A stretch of DNA of 64,000 nucleotides, taken from positions 8,137,501-8,201,500 of the forward strand of contig CM060196.1 in NCBI GenBank assembly GCA_030549335.1, given 5' to 3'. This stretch comes from Pontederia crassipes (lineage: Eukaryota; Streptophyta; Magnoliopsida; Commelinales; Pontederiaceae). The notes under the pieces were generated by a model. The model was given only the letters and a program-made list of their open reading frames with translations. It was not told where the DNA came from and did not search any database. This document shows positions 48,451 to 60,362 of this stretch, one piece after another (positions within the stretch are counted from its first letter, which is position 1; each line of letters begins with the position of its first letter). The position numbers and the translations under genes are program-made.

Positions 48451-49458
48451 GCGACTAATGATTTTGTATATATTTGCGTATAACATAGGAATGAATTATT
48501 GATATAATTTTTTCTTACATTTTTATTATTCTGCATTTTTAGCCACTCAAATTTTATGGGTGCAAATTATAATTTTATGATGATTTTTAATAATATAATT
48601 AACTAAAAGTAATTAAATAAATTATTACGACACGTTTAAATTAAAAAGTTTTAAATAACTAATTATCATTTTATTTTGTTAGTTACCTCAGCAAAAATTA
48701 AATATAACAATTTGGCTTCATGTACTTATAAATTATGATTTTAATAAAATAGCTAACTAAATAATCAATATAATTTTAAATTATTTTAAAAGTGAAGTAA
48801 ACAATCAAAAGAAGAAGTTTTTTTTTTGTATATATTTTTTAAAAAGTTTGTATACCTTAGTTATGTTGTAAAATGCTAACATTTATTATGTAAAGATATT
48901 GTTATTAAAATTTTAAAGAAACATAAGTGTATTCAAACTATCCAATTATAGTTAACTAATATTAATATCTTGTATAACTATTATATACCTAAGAATATAT
49001 ATATATATATATGTATGTATGTATGTATGTATATTTTCAAAATTATGGAACCAATCCACCCCATGATTGATCATATAGATCCGTTCATGTTTATCTATAT
49101 TTTATTTTGGATATTATAATTATCATATTTATTATAAAGATATTATCCGCATTTGTTGTTATTTTTCTGTTTAAATTGTACCATGAAAATTGAATATCAT
49201 TTAAATTGTATTATGAAAATTGAAAATTGAGGCGTGAGTTTCGCATTACACATTCGATTTTTTTTTATTTAATAGAAAGCACTTTTTTCTATTGACCTTT
49301 ATTTTCTTTTTCTTCTATGTTTGCTCTTTCTTCGTCTAATGGTGGCGGGCGATGTAGATGGGGAGCCGAATCACGTGCAAGTGGACGATGAAAAAAACAT
49401 ATGATAAGAAAAAATGTCATAAAATATTTTTGTTAAGTATTTTATTTGTACAGAATTC
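48451..49458. other. AT-rich intergenic DNA with an AT/GTAT microsatellite
   Basis: No gene was recognised. A compound microsatellite of AT repeats followed by about five GTAT units lies at about 48995-49032. A mixed-composition patch at about 49320-49400 has no coding signal. Confidence 0.5.
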
Positions 49459-49503
49459 GAGACGATATGAATTTTTATTCGATCACTTCAGTGGTGGCAG
49501 TCG
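49459..49503. repeat. 45-bp direct repeat flanking the L1 LINE, left copy
   Basis: It matches 55287-55331 with two differences; the shared core is ATTCGATCACTTCAGTGGTG. A partial second unit starts right after it (GATGATATGACTTTTT) and stops at the LINE border, which shows the LINE landed in a pre-existing tandem repeat. Confidence 0.85.
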
Positions 49504-49639
49504 GGATGATATGACTTTTTTTTAAAAAATAAACATTAACTATTAATTAAGGAGGTAAGTCCTGGTACAAAATATTGAGGATGCTCAGAGGAGGGTCATC
49601 CTCCCAAAAGATGTCAGAGACGGAATTACGATCATAACT

Positions 49640-52600
49640 TGTCAAAAAATTTGTGGCACAATTGACTTCACGGTAAATGTGGTTACAAGTAATTGACTCA
49701 AATAAATTTCAAAGATGCCAGATATGACAAACAACATTTAAGATTTTTCAAGTACAAGGAGTCTTCTTGAGAACGATGTCCATCAAAAGTGCAGAGTCAG
49801 TGCAACAAGAAACACGGCGCAGACCATGGCGAGTGCAGCATCTCAGGCCCATCATAAGTCTCCATGCTTCCATCTCCAAGACCGAACCAACATCCTTCCT
49901 TAACGCACTTGCAGTAATGAAAGAATCCACGTCAGTCCAAATAATATAGCCGGCAACTCCAGCATGCCCAGATCCACCAAAGGACCCATCCGAGTTGAGA
50001 CTAACCCAACAGGGGGGAGGAGACTCTCACTTGACCAAAGGGTCACGAGGCGAGGTAGTGCGTGGGATTGGCTCAAATCTATTGTGTCTAACATATTTAT
50101 TATGGTTCGCCAGAATCCTCTCCCATGTCACGAAAATGATAGCATGCTTGGACTGAAAGTGGGTGTTGTTTCGGATAAGCCAAAGATTTCATAAGCAAAA
50201 AGCATAAAGGGATCTCAGGGTCGCTTTAGACAGTGAGTCCAGATCATCCCCCTCCCGAATCCAATCACCAATATGCCAAGAAGGTCGGTAACGAAAAGAA
50301 TAACGAGTGAAAGCCAGAAAACGATTCCAAATAGCATTTACAATTGAACATTAAAAAAACAAGTGATTAATAGTCTCTGGAGCTAAACCACACAAAGCAC
50401 AAGCCGAAGAAGCATTTGGATTAAAACGCATTACAGAATTCATAGTAGGCAAACGATTATGTTTCAATTTCCACAAGAAAAATTTCAGCTTATGCGGCAC
50501 GCACGCAGACCAGATATCAGTCTAAGCAGACTGTCGGAGATCCTGTGCTGAAGTAATTCGGCCACATAAATGATTATAAACAGACTTGACCGTAATAACA
50601 CCCCGAGATTGTTGGGCCCACAACCAGATATCCTCATTGACGGTGGGCGGCAAGCAAATAGAGGAAATAGCCGACACAAGGGCAGGGCCAAAATAAAGTT
50701 CAAGCAGGGGGAGATTCCACATATCATTTGAGATAAAGAAAGAGACCTTAGTCGAAGATAAAGATAAGTCAGAATTAATATAAGTAGGCATGTAACATAA
50801 GGAGGTCGTGAAAATCCAAGGATCAATTTTACCATTACCAATATATCTTTTTATACCATCTATTATCTCACTAGCACAGGTCAAAATGGAACGCCAAGGT
50901 CAAGCAGCAGACCTACAAGGGAGATTAGCAGACCAAAGGCAGAGGGGGCCATTTTGTTTAATACCAGGGTTGCCCAAAGGTTAGGGGTACGATTTAGAAC
51001 ATCAAAGACTTTTTAGCAAGTAAAGAGGTACGCATGAGTTGAAGATTTCTTATACCAAGACCGCCAACAGTAAGAGGTAGCTGCACAGTGTGCCAACTAA
51101 GAAGATGGGAGCCTTTAGTACCATGAGAGGACCACAAGAAAGATCTATTCATTTTCTCAAGCAAATCAATTGTTGACTTACAAACATATGTAAATGCAAA
51201 AATATGAGAGGGAAAGGAGTTCAAGACATATTTAATAAGGGTTAGCCTACCAACCAGATTTAATAACTTACCTTTCCACCCAGATAGTCTGCCAGAGACC
51301 TTGTTAATGAGGGCGAGGTGCTGTCTACGAGTAGCACATGTTATAGAGATTGGTACCCCAAGATAGTCAAAAGGAAAATAACCTTGCTTGATGTCCAGGG
51401 AGGAGATAATGGCTCGCTTCCTCAGGAGATAGTTGAGGTGGAAGATAGACATAGGATTTGTCAAGATTAATAAGTTGATTAGTGAGCAGGTAATATAAAT
51501 GCATGCATTTCTTGATATTCCTACAATTCTTAACATTTGCTTGAGCACATATCAGAAGGTCATCAGCATACAACAAATGACTAATGATAGATGTTCCCAA
51601 CTGAAAAGGATGGATGTCATTATTTGCCACGGCTTGATTTAAAATAAATGATAGGATTTGTGTGACAATAATGAAGAGATAAGGCGAGAGAGGGTCCCCT
51701 TGCCGAATACCCTTCGAGCTAACAAAATGAGCAGAGGTAGTGCCGTTAATTTGGCAATGAAAGGTTGGTGATACTACACACATCATAATCCAAGAAATGA
51801 ACTTGGGAGGGAAGTTCATGATTTTGAGGGCATTTTGGATGGCATCCCAAGAGACTCTATCAAAGGCCTTAGTCATATCCGTTTTTTTTCATAGAGTGAG
51901 CAATCTCTTGAATAGTAAGGATGTTGTCATTTATGGATCTCCCTGCCATGAAGAAAGTCTCGTCAGGATCAATAAGGCGGCTAAGAGTAGGCTTCAACCT
52001 ATTGGCTAGGATCATAGAGGTAATATAGTACAGAACATTACAAAGTGCGATAGGCCGGTAATCAGTAACCCTTTTAGGCTCTTTAGATTTAGGAATGAAG
52101 ATTAAATTTGTAGATGACCAGTTGTGGGGCAGATGTCCAGTATGAAAAATGTTTATGATTTCCTTGGTAATGTCCTGACCCAGGATGTCCTAGTAGTTTT
52201 TAAAGAATTCCAAGGTAAGCCCGTCCGGGCTAGGGGGCATATGCTAGATGGCCTCACGGATCTCATCAAGAGAGATAGGCATGGTAAGATGGTTGTGCCA
52301 GGTGGGAGGTAACTGAGGCAGATCAGACCAATTGTCAAGAGGAATAGCAGGGGTTAATGTAGGCTTCTAGAGGTCAGTGTAGAAATTGACAAATTTCTCA
52401 ATAATTACACTTTCCTCAGTGAAAGGATTGTTTGGGTTATCGGCATCAATGATATGATTTATCTTGTTCTTCTGGTGCCTAGTAATAATCGTTAGGTGAA
52501 AGAATTTGGAGTTCTTATCCCCGTGTTCCAGCCATTTGACTCTGGATTTACTCCACCACTTCAAGGTGAATTGACGGAGGAGGGCAACATGAAAATGGTA

Positions 52601-53582
52601 AAGTGATCTAAGCTTTTTAATGTCCTGATCAATAAGGCCAACTCTATCATCCTTAGCATCGAGATGGGAAATGTCTTGCTTGACCACAACAAGCCTATAG
52701 TCAAGGGAACCCAGGGTCTCTTTGTTCCATTTAAGAATCTGATTTTTAATTTTATGGAAGGAAAGATACATGTCGGAATTTGGTTAACGGTTAGATCAGA
52801 CATTTTGAATTATATTCCTAGGTTCCTCATATTCAAACCAAAAGTGCTCAAATTTAAAAGCCTTAGGTTTCCTAATGGAGTTATTAGAAGCAAACAATAA
52901 TGGAGAATGATCAGAAACACAACGAATTAGAGAATTAACAGACAGATTTGAAAAATTCAGTAGCCATTGAAAATTTATAAGCACTATGTCGAGCCAACAC
53001 TTGATTCTGGCCTGGCCGAGACGGTTGTTGCACCAAGTGTAAAGATTTCTAGAGTTATGAGCATCCATGAGACCCTGCACACTAATAAGGTTTAGGAGAG
53101 AAAGAATAGAGTTTGTATACTTAAAAGGCTTGCCTCCCAGCTTCTCTGTAGGCGAGATAACGGAGTTAAAGTCGCCCACGAGCATCCAAGGAAGATCCGA
53201 AGTGTCTAGCTGCGACAACCTCCGCTAGAGAGCATTCCTGAGGGAAGGGATAGCACTAGCGTAGATGCAAGTAAGCAAAAAAAGAAAATTTTTTAAAAGC
53301 TATTACCACATGAAGGGATTGGGCATCTTGGCCGACCACCGTGACAGACGAATTGTTCCCTCGCCAAGCGAGGATGATACCGCCGACGTACCCAGAACCC
53401 GGCTGGAAGGAGCCGTGCCAAGAAGAGTCAAGTCTGTGAATGACCGTAAGAGAGCGCCGAGGATAGGTATGAGATTCCAGAAGAACAAGAAAATCCGATT
53501 GGTGATGTTCGACGATGTCGGAGAGGCGGTCTCGAACACAACCCCGGGAGGCCCCCCGGCAGTTCCAAGTGACGAGCTTCAT
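49640..53582 (-). pseudogene. L1 LINE ORF2 (endonuclease, RT, RNase H), broken
   Basis: Read on the minus strand. The endonuclease begins at 53582 with M-K-L-V-T-W-N-C-R-G-A and continues after a stop near 53220 with L-V-G-D-F-N-S and S-D-H-S-P-L. A linker frame is at 52771-52367. The reverse transcriptase at about 52360-51000 keeps K-A-F-D-R-V-S-W-D, G-I-R-Q-G-D-P-L-S-P-Y-L-F and the catalytic L-L-Y-A-D-D-L at about 51570. A zf-RVT-like part follows at 50884-50485. An RNase H remnant at about 50010-49748 includes V-G-S-V-L-E-M-E-A-W. At least five frame breaks separate these pieces, so no functional ORF2 protein is expected. Confidence 0.88.
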
Positions 53583-53689
53583 GTGTTTAGATCATGGGGT
53601 GGAAGATCAACCCCAGCGACCTTGGCTTTGTCCTGCACCGAAGCATTTGTGTTAGATTTATGAGAAATCGATTGTTTTTTACCTTTCGG

Positions 53690-55086
53690 GTTCACAGATT
53701 TTTCTCCTTGCGCTTAAGGGTAAGGGCCTCGATGAGCGAGGGGCGGCGTCGTCGGGCGTTGGTAACACCCTCGGCTGTAGACGAACCCATATCTGAGTCG
53801 GCCAACTCATCTTCCGACAGCGAGGTGGCCACCCTCTCCTCGGTGACAGCCTGCATCCGCCGAGAGACCTTAGCCACAAGATCGCCTTGGTTTACTGGGC
53901 CATCCGAGACCATAACAAGAGAGACCGAGGTGGAGGGGGGCGGGGAGGATCCAGAGGGGTTATTGGTGGACCTCTGCGGCACACATGGCGGACGATGGCC
54001 CTACGTAGAAAGATGTGTTAGATCTGAATCATTTAAAAGATCCAATTTTTCTTTACCGTTGATACTGTCTTGATCGCCATGTGGCGTCATCCGAGAGTCA
54101 AGGGGTTCATCGCACGGTTGAAATTGGATTAGGCTTTCGGCCGATGCGATAGCCAGGAAAGGGTTCGCCATCAGGATCGAGTCCCCACTGGCCCGGACCG
54201 ATGGGGCAGGCGCAGTAGTCGAGTCCGCCGATTCCACCACTAGAGTTGCGCCAGCACGGGGAGGTAGGGGGGGAGGAGCATGCCCTCACGGAGCAGGGCG
54301 ACGACGCTGCATCCACGGCCCATAGAGCAAGACGCTCTTCCCCTCTTTCGAAGAACCACCAGAGACAGTCGTCGGAGGAACAGAGGAGCAGGCATCCATG
54401 TGATGTCCCAGCACACCACAACAGTAGCAAAAGAGCGGCAGATTCTCGTATAGAATGCGCTGAAAATATCGGGAGGCATCGGGGAGGCTGACCCATAGCC
54501 CCTACTTGACAGGCTGCGCCGGGTCTAGCTCCACACAGACACGAGCGCCGGCAGCCCCGGGGTGGATCAGATCGATCCTGAGGGGAGTCCCAATTCACGA
54601 AGCGATACGCCGGATAGAGGCCTGGTTCGCGAGCTCGTACGCCAGTTTCGGCAGTAGGATCCACACAGGTAGCGCAGCCGAATGCTCGACACCCGGCCGG
54701 GAGAAGAGCTTCAGTTGCCATACCGAGAGCAGATGTCCATGAAAAGTTGCTGGCGACATCGTCAACACCTGCAGACGATCTTCCAAATTAGTAAATGTAT
54801 AGAGCAGGAAAGAGTTTCCTAGATCCGTGATGTTAACAGTGTCCCGGAGGTGCCAGAGGGTCGGGAGATTCGCTTGGAGGTCAACAAGCTCCTTCTCGCC
54901 GCCGAGGAGATGGCGACCAGACTGCTAGAGACTTCGTTCATACGGTGCTCCACCTCCTCCAACGGGATGGAGACAATCTCAGCAATCGAGGCCCGGAGAG
55001 TGCGCCACTGTCATGGAGACATCTCTTGCAACGAACGACGGCCCTTCACGATATCTGACCATGAGGTCTTGGAGCCCTGCTGATCC
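53690..55086 (-). pseudogene. L1 LINE ORF1 (DUF4283 and CCHC zinc knuckle), broken
   Basis: On the minus strand a frame starting M-D-Q-Q-G-S-K-T-S-W-S-D-I-V-K-G-R-R near 55086 resembles the start of plant L1 ORF1 proteins. A DUF4283-like segment (F-H-G-H-L-L-S-V-W-Q-L-K-L-F) lies at about 54740. Near 54440-54375 a perfect C-x2-C-x4-H-x4-C knuckle reads C-Y-C-C-G-V-L-G-H-H-M-D-A-C. The pieces lie in different frames and at least one stop (near 54508) interrupts them. ORF1 proteins bind LINE RNA. Confidence 0.75.
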
Positions 55087-55286
55087 ATCAAGCCAAGAGC
55101 GAGAGAGAGGGGTTTTGGGATTTTGGAGGGGGAGGCAGGTTGAAGAGAGGAGTTAGTTTGAGCAGGGAGGTAGGGAAAGGAAGGAAGGAGGTGGGGAGGA
55201 GAGAGGACTTCCCCGGAGAAGGAAAACACTCTCCCGGCGGTGGAGGGATAGGGTTAGAGTTCGCTCATCGTCCCTCGTATAGCCCC

Positions 55287-55331
55287 GAGACAATATGACT
55301 TTTTATTCGATCACTTCAGTGGTGGCAGTCG
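55287..55331. repeat. 45-bp direct repeat flanking the L1 LINE, right copy
   Basis: Partner of 49459-49503. It includes the right copy of the probable target duplication (55293-55304). Confidence 0.85.
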
Positions 55332-55868
55332 AAAAAGAAATGATCAATATGATTTCGAAAACCGGCGTGACTTTGTATTTGATGCAATTATATTTGAATA
55401 TACATCCGATGAAATTTAAACATAAGGTACCTTATTATTATTGTCACTTTAAAATATATTAAAGTGAAATAATAATAATATATTTTAAAGTGACAATAAT
55501 AATACCTTAAACATAAATCCAATGCATATTCCAACCTTGACCAACAAGATTTTTTTGAAGAAGTAAATCACTTTAAATGAAGTAATTCAAATTTTATTAT
55601 TTATTTTTGAGAGAGGATATTAACACCGTATAAAAAAAACTTTACATTTAATCGGTTGGGGCAGGCGAAGGTGATCATCGTAGTCCTAACTCAGGATTGA
55701 TTTTTGGAACTATTATTTTCATCCAAAAAATATCATTTATCACTATTTCTCTCGACTTTGAATTAGAAAGGGGTGAATAAATTTAAACATGAAAACCTTC
55801 TCAAAATATTCAGGACGTGATCCCAAAAAAACTTTATATTTGATGCAATGATAAACATAAATCCAGTG
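55332..55868. other. short spacer between L1 LINE and copia element
   Basis: AT-rich, no gene. It contains the hairpin at 55433-55504, and its last bases CAGTG (55864-55868) are the left target duplication of the copia element. Confidence 0.6.
55433..55504. repeat. 28-bp perfect inverted repeat (hairpin)
   Basis: Arms at 55433-55460 and 55477-55504 are exact reverse complements (each containing GTCACTTTAAAATATATT), separated by a 16-base loop. Short direct flanks (AACATAAGGTACC before, ACCTTAAACATAAATCC after) extend the symmetry loosely. It could be a tiny foldback element; the stem is too AT-rich and perfect to suggest a typical conserved miRNA. Confidence 0.85.
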
Positions 55869-56343
55869 TGTTAATAATGCCTTGAATTTGAATCCAGTTG
55901 GTCCCTCTACATAATCAGGCCCTTCAGCAAAATTCCAATACAGAGGTCTCGCTGTCCGATCAGCGAGCCTGTGAAGGGTCAATGGGGATCCAAGGGGATC
56001 CCCCGTGTGGGGGTTGCAAGGGGGCAGAGTCCTCTGAGCGAAAAATTTTAAGGGTATTTTGTATGTGATTCGGATTTGATTTATTTCCTTATCACGAGAT
56101 AAGTGTCCTATTTTCAGGAGATTTATTTAGAATCTCAGTCTGTATGTAATTTCTATCATCTGTCAAAGGGAGTGCCTATATAAACACCCTAGGGGTCTAG
56201 ACAGAGACCCATCATTTTAATCATCATTATTCTATAACAAAGAGAGCCGCCGCTTCCCTAGGATGTAACCCGATTTAGAGCGAACCTCATAAATCTCAGT
56301 GTTCTTATGTGTTCGTACGATCTCTCTCACTCTTTTCGTAACA
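55869..56343 (+). repeat. 5' LTR of the copia element
   Basis: 475 bp, TG...CA bounded. It contains CCTATATAAAC at about 56175-56185 as the probable promoter TATA box, and GATCAGCGAGCCTGTG and AAAGAGAGCCGCCGCTTCCC, which are shared with the 3' LTR. Confidence 0.93.
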
Positions 56344-56346
56344 AAC

Positions 56347-56358
56347 TGGTATCAGAGC
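56347..56358 (+). other. primer-binding site of the copia element
   Basis: TGGTATCAGAGC, three bases after the 5' LTR, is the classic plant copia primer-binding site, complementary to the 3' end of initiator tRNA-Met. Confidence 0.93.
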
Positions 56359-56394
56359 CTTAGGGTTCGTCAATGATTCTCGATCTGCAAGGAG

Positions 56395-57219
56395 ATGACG
56401 TCGCACAACGTGAGCGTAGAGAAATTCACTGGCATAAACAGTTTTAGATTGTGGCAGATCAAGATGCGGACGCTTATGAAGCAACAAAGAGTCTGGACGC
56501 CACTCTCAAACGTGTCAAAGAACAAATCAAAGGAGAAAGACTCGAAGGGTAAAGAAAAAGAGATCGACCTCGTAACTTTGGCGGCACAGGAGGAGAAGGC
56601 GCACTCGATGATTCTGTTGTGTCTAGCAGATGAGGTGATAATCGAGGTCACAGATGAAGAAAAGGCAACCGACCTGTGGTTGAGACTCGAGATTTTGTAT
56701 ATGACGAAGTCTCTCACCAACAAGTTGCTGTTGAAGCAACGTCTGTTCTCTCTTTGCATGCAAGAAGATACCCCTTTAAAGGAACATCTTGATCAGTTAA
56801 ATTCTTTGTTGATAGAACTCAGAAATATCGATGTTAAGATCGAGGATGAAGATGCTGCCCAAAATTCTGTTAGTTTCGCTTCCATCATCATATGAGAATT
56901 TCGTTCAGTCTATGATTATCGGGAAGGAAACTATAAGTCTGGAAGAAGTAAGATCGAGTCTCCATACTCGTGAACTTTGGCATAGGGCATCTGGAAAATC
57001 TGCAGAGACTCATGCCGCGGGTTTGATATCACCCGTGGAGAAGGTACAGTCCTCGAATTCGAAGAAATCCAAGTCTAAGAAGAAGAAAATCACTACGAAG
57101 GACATCTGTAATTACTGCAAGGAATCAGGTCATTGGAAGAAAGATTGTCCGAAGAAGAAGACGACCCCCGCGCTGCGGTGGCACATGAAATTGGGAATTT
57201 TGAAGATGATTTGGTTCTG
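56395..57219 (+). pseudogene. copia gag, frameshifted
   Basis: It starts at ATG 56395 with the usual gag N-terminus, including K-F-T-G-I-N-S-F-R-L-W. The frame is lost at about 56840-56860, and the remainder continues in another frame with E-N-F-V-Q-S-M and an intact zinc knuckle C-N-Y-C-K-E-S-G-H-W-K-K-D-C at about 57110-57150. Gag normally forms the virus-like particle and packages element RNA. Confidence 0.85.
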
Positions 57220-60200
57220 ACTGTTTCTGTTCAAGGATGTCTGGCGGATAGTTGGGTTCTGGATTCGGGATGTTCCTATCATATGACTCCGAATAAAGAA
57301 TGATTCTCATCTTATCATAAGACTGACGGTGGAAATGTCATCATGGACAATAACGTATCATGTCAGATAGTTGGGATCGATTCTGTGCAGATCAAGTCTC
57401 ATGGCAATTTTATGAGGACGCTGATAGATGTTCGTCATGTTTTGCAACTGAAGAAGAATTTGATATCACTCACAGTCCTTAACTCCAAAGGGTGTCAGAT
57501 CAATGCTGCTGGAGGCATCCTCACGATCATGAAGGGTGGGTGATGCTACGATTCTGAAAGGAGTCAGACGGAAGTCCTTGTATATATTGCAAGGCAAGAT
57601 AGTCTCTAGTGTTGTTGCAGTGGCTAATTCATCCGAATCAGAAAAGTCCAGGTTGTGGCACATGCAATTTGGACGTATGAGTAAGAACGAGATGAATATT
57701 CTCAGCAAATGAGGTCTTCTGGAAGAAAAGAAGATATCTGAAATCAATTTCTGCAAGCATAAGAGTTCTGAAAACAACGAAGGTCTCAGTTTGGCAAAGC
57801 AGTGCACAGGAAAAGGCAACACTTGACTACATCTATGCTAATTGTTGGGGTCCCTTTCATGTTTCATCATTAGGAGGTGCTAGGTACTTCCTGTCCGTGA
57901 TTGATGACTACTCGAGAATGACTTGGGTATTCATGATGAAACACAAGAGTGAGTCCTTCAAGGTCTTCAAGCAGTGGAAGGTTTTGGTGGAAAATCAGAC
58001 GTCGAAGAAAGTGAAGTGTCTTCGCACTAATAATGGTTTGGAGTTCTGTTATCCTAAATTCGATCAGTTCTGCAAAGATGAAGGCATTGCGAGCTATTAC
58101 ACAGTCAGAGATACTGCATAGCAGAATGGAGTTGCAAAATGAATGAACTTGACACTTCTGGAGAGGACAAGATGCATGCTCTCTAATGCTGGCCTGAATA
58201 GGACATTTTGGACGGAAGCGGTTAACATAGCTTGCTACTTGGTGAATCGAAGTCCGGCGACTGCGATTGATCTCAAGACTCCAACTGAAGTATGGTTAGA
58301 AAATCCTACTGATTATACTAGTATAAAAGTTTTTGGTTGTTCAACATACTATCACGTAAGGGAAGATGGAGCCAAGGGCCAAAGAGGGAGTGTTCATGGG
58401 ATATGGTGCAAGAGTGAAAGGCTACAGAATCTGGTCTCCTTTAGAACACAAAATCATCCACAGTAGAAACGTGACCTTTGATAAAGCATCAATGCTTTAG
58501 TTGAAGGTGGAGGCTGAAGAGAGTGTCAGTAAATAGGTGGAGGTTGAAATCACTTCAACTGGGGATGATGTTGAAGAATCACATCAAGAAACAGAACCAG
58601 AAGATGAAGAATCTGATGAGGAACCTGAAGAAGAGTCAATTATTGCTAGATGTCATCGCTGAGAAGTGGGTCCTCCTAAACGATATGATTTCGAGGACAT
58701 GGTTGCTTATGCACTGCAGGTAGCTGAAGAGGTGGAGTCCCTGGAGCCGTCTTCTTATAGGGATGCCATCACATGTGCCGAATCTGAACAATGGATCGCT
58801 GCTATGGATGAAGAGATGAACAAAAATCAGACGTGGGAGTAGGTCAAGTTACCTAAAGGTAGAAATGTTGTTGGCTGTAAATGGATCTTCAAGAAGAAAG
58901 CTAGAATTCTCGGAGTTGAAGATACAAGATACAAAGCACGGCTAATTGCTAAAGGTTATAGTCAGAAAGAAGGCGTGAACTACAATGAGATATTCTCATC
59001 TGTTGTCAGACATACTTCTATCAGGGTGCTACTTGCTCTTGTAGCACATCAGAATCTAGAGCTCGAGCAACTAGATGTGAAGATTGCTTTCCTCCATGGG
59101 AACTTGAAAAAGACATTCTTATGATCCAACCTGAGAGATTTTCCATTCCAAGAAAGGAGAATCAAATTTGCAGTCTGAAAAAATCTTTGTATAGCTTGAA
59201 GCAGTCTCTTAGACAATGGTACAAGAGGTTCAACAACTTCATGGTCAGTAAAGGATTCAGTCGAAGTTCCTGTGATTGCTGTGTATATCACAAGAAGGTG
59301 AAGGATGGCTCCACCATCTATCTGCTCTTGTATGTTGATAATATGCTTATTGCTGTCAGAGACATGACAGACATTCAAAATCTGAAGAAGCTCCTTAGTG
59401 CAGAATTCGACATGAAGGATCTTAGTACAACACAAAAGATTCTAAGGATGGAAATTCTAAGGGATCGCGCACAGGGTAAACTCTTCTTATCTCAGAAAAG
59501 TTATATTGAGAAGATTTTATCCAGGTTTGGAATGTTTGGAGCGAAGCCTTTGAATACTCCATCAACTATAAATGTTCATTTTTCTATTGCCTTCACATCA
59601 AAATCAGAAGAAGAGAATGAGTACATGTCTCGAATTCCATATGCTAGTGCAGTTGGAAGTCTGATGTATGTCATGGTTTGCACAAGATCGGACATTGCTC
59701 ATGCAGTCAGTGTTATCAACAGGTTCATGAGCGATCCAAGAAATGAGCACTGGCAAACAGTGAAGCGAATCTTTCGGTATTTGAGAGGAACATCTGATAT
59801 TGGCCTCATCTATAGAAGTGATAAAGAATGTTTGGTTGCAGGGTACTCAGATTCAGACTATGCTGGAGATATTGATGGAAGACGATCTATGACGGGCTAT
59901 GTCTTCACTTTGGACAGTTCAGTTATTAGTTGGAAGGTCACACTTCAGCCATCAGTTACATTGTGTACCACATAGGCTGAATACATGACATTGAGAGAAG
60001 TTGCTAAGAAATGCATCTGATTAAAATGCTTGGTTGGAGATATCGGATTACATCAGGAGCATGATGTTATAGTGTAATGTGACAGTTTGAGTGCAATATG
60101 TTTAGCCAAGGATCAAGTACATCATGAAAGAACCAAACACATTGATGTCAGGTATCACTTCATCCGCACTGAGAAGAGGATCAATGTGAAGAAGATTGGC

Positions 60201-60270
60201 ACTGAAGATAAATATGTTCACCAAATCTGTTCTTCATGGCAAGTTCCAGCATTACTTGGACTTGCTTAAT
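57220..60270 (+). pseudogene. copia pol (protease, integrase, RT, RNase H), broken
   Basis: The protease motif L-D-S-G-C-S-Y-H-M at about 57260 is followed by a stop. The integrase covers about 57650-58480: the first catalytic Asp is present in I-D-D-Y-S-R, but the usual D-N-G-G-E region reads N-N-G-L-E near 58030, so the second Asp is lost. Reverse transcriptase at about 58780-59500 keeps N-V-V-G-C-K-W-I-F-K and L-K-Q-S-L-R-Q-W-Y-K, but its Y-V-D-D box at 59331-59345 reads Y-V-D-N-M. RNase H at about 59850-60230 has a stop in place of the Glu codon of the usual T-E-A-E-Y motif. Many other stops are present, so no active polyprotein is possible. Confidence 0.88.
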
Positions 60271-60349
60271 ATCAATACTTGGTAAAAGTTCCGAGGTGGG
60301 GCTGGAGGCGGCGTGGCATGATTTTGTGTGCTCTGAAGATGATTCAAGT

Positions 60350-60362
60350 CAAGATGGAGATT
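60350..60362 (+). other. polypurine tract region of the copia element
   Basis: CAAGATGGAGATT lies directly before the 3' LTR and resembles the CAAGTGGGAGATT tract usual in plant copia elements, with some decay. Confidence 0.7.

Larger units (their letters stand above)
49521..55292 (-). mobile_element. L1-type LINE, near full length, inactivated
   Basis: About 5.8 kb on the minus strand with the order expected of plant L1 elements: 5' leader, ORF1 (about 55086-53690), then ORF2 with endonuclease, reverse transcriptase, a zf-RVT-like region and RNase H (53582 to about 49640), then a short 3' end with T residues on the plus strand at 49516-49523. The direct repeat ATATGACTTTTT at 49509-49520 and 55293-55304 is the probable target duplication. 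Both ORFs are broken by frameshifts and stops. It lies between kinase copies 3 and 4. Confidence 0.9.

Noticed and set aside
48995..49032. AT/GTAT repeats considered as a possible array of functional repeats
   Set aside because: A plain microsatellite; no spacers, so not CRISPR-like, and no other structure.
53594..54073. 159-codon plus-strand frame inside the L1 LINE
   Set aside because: Antisense to LINE ORF1/ORF2; domain matches are on the minus strand.
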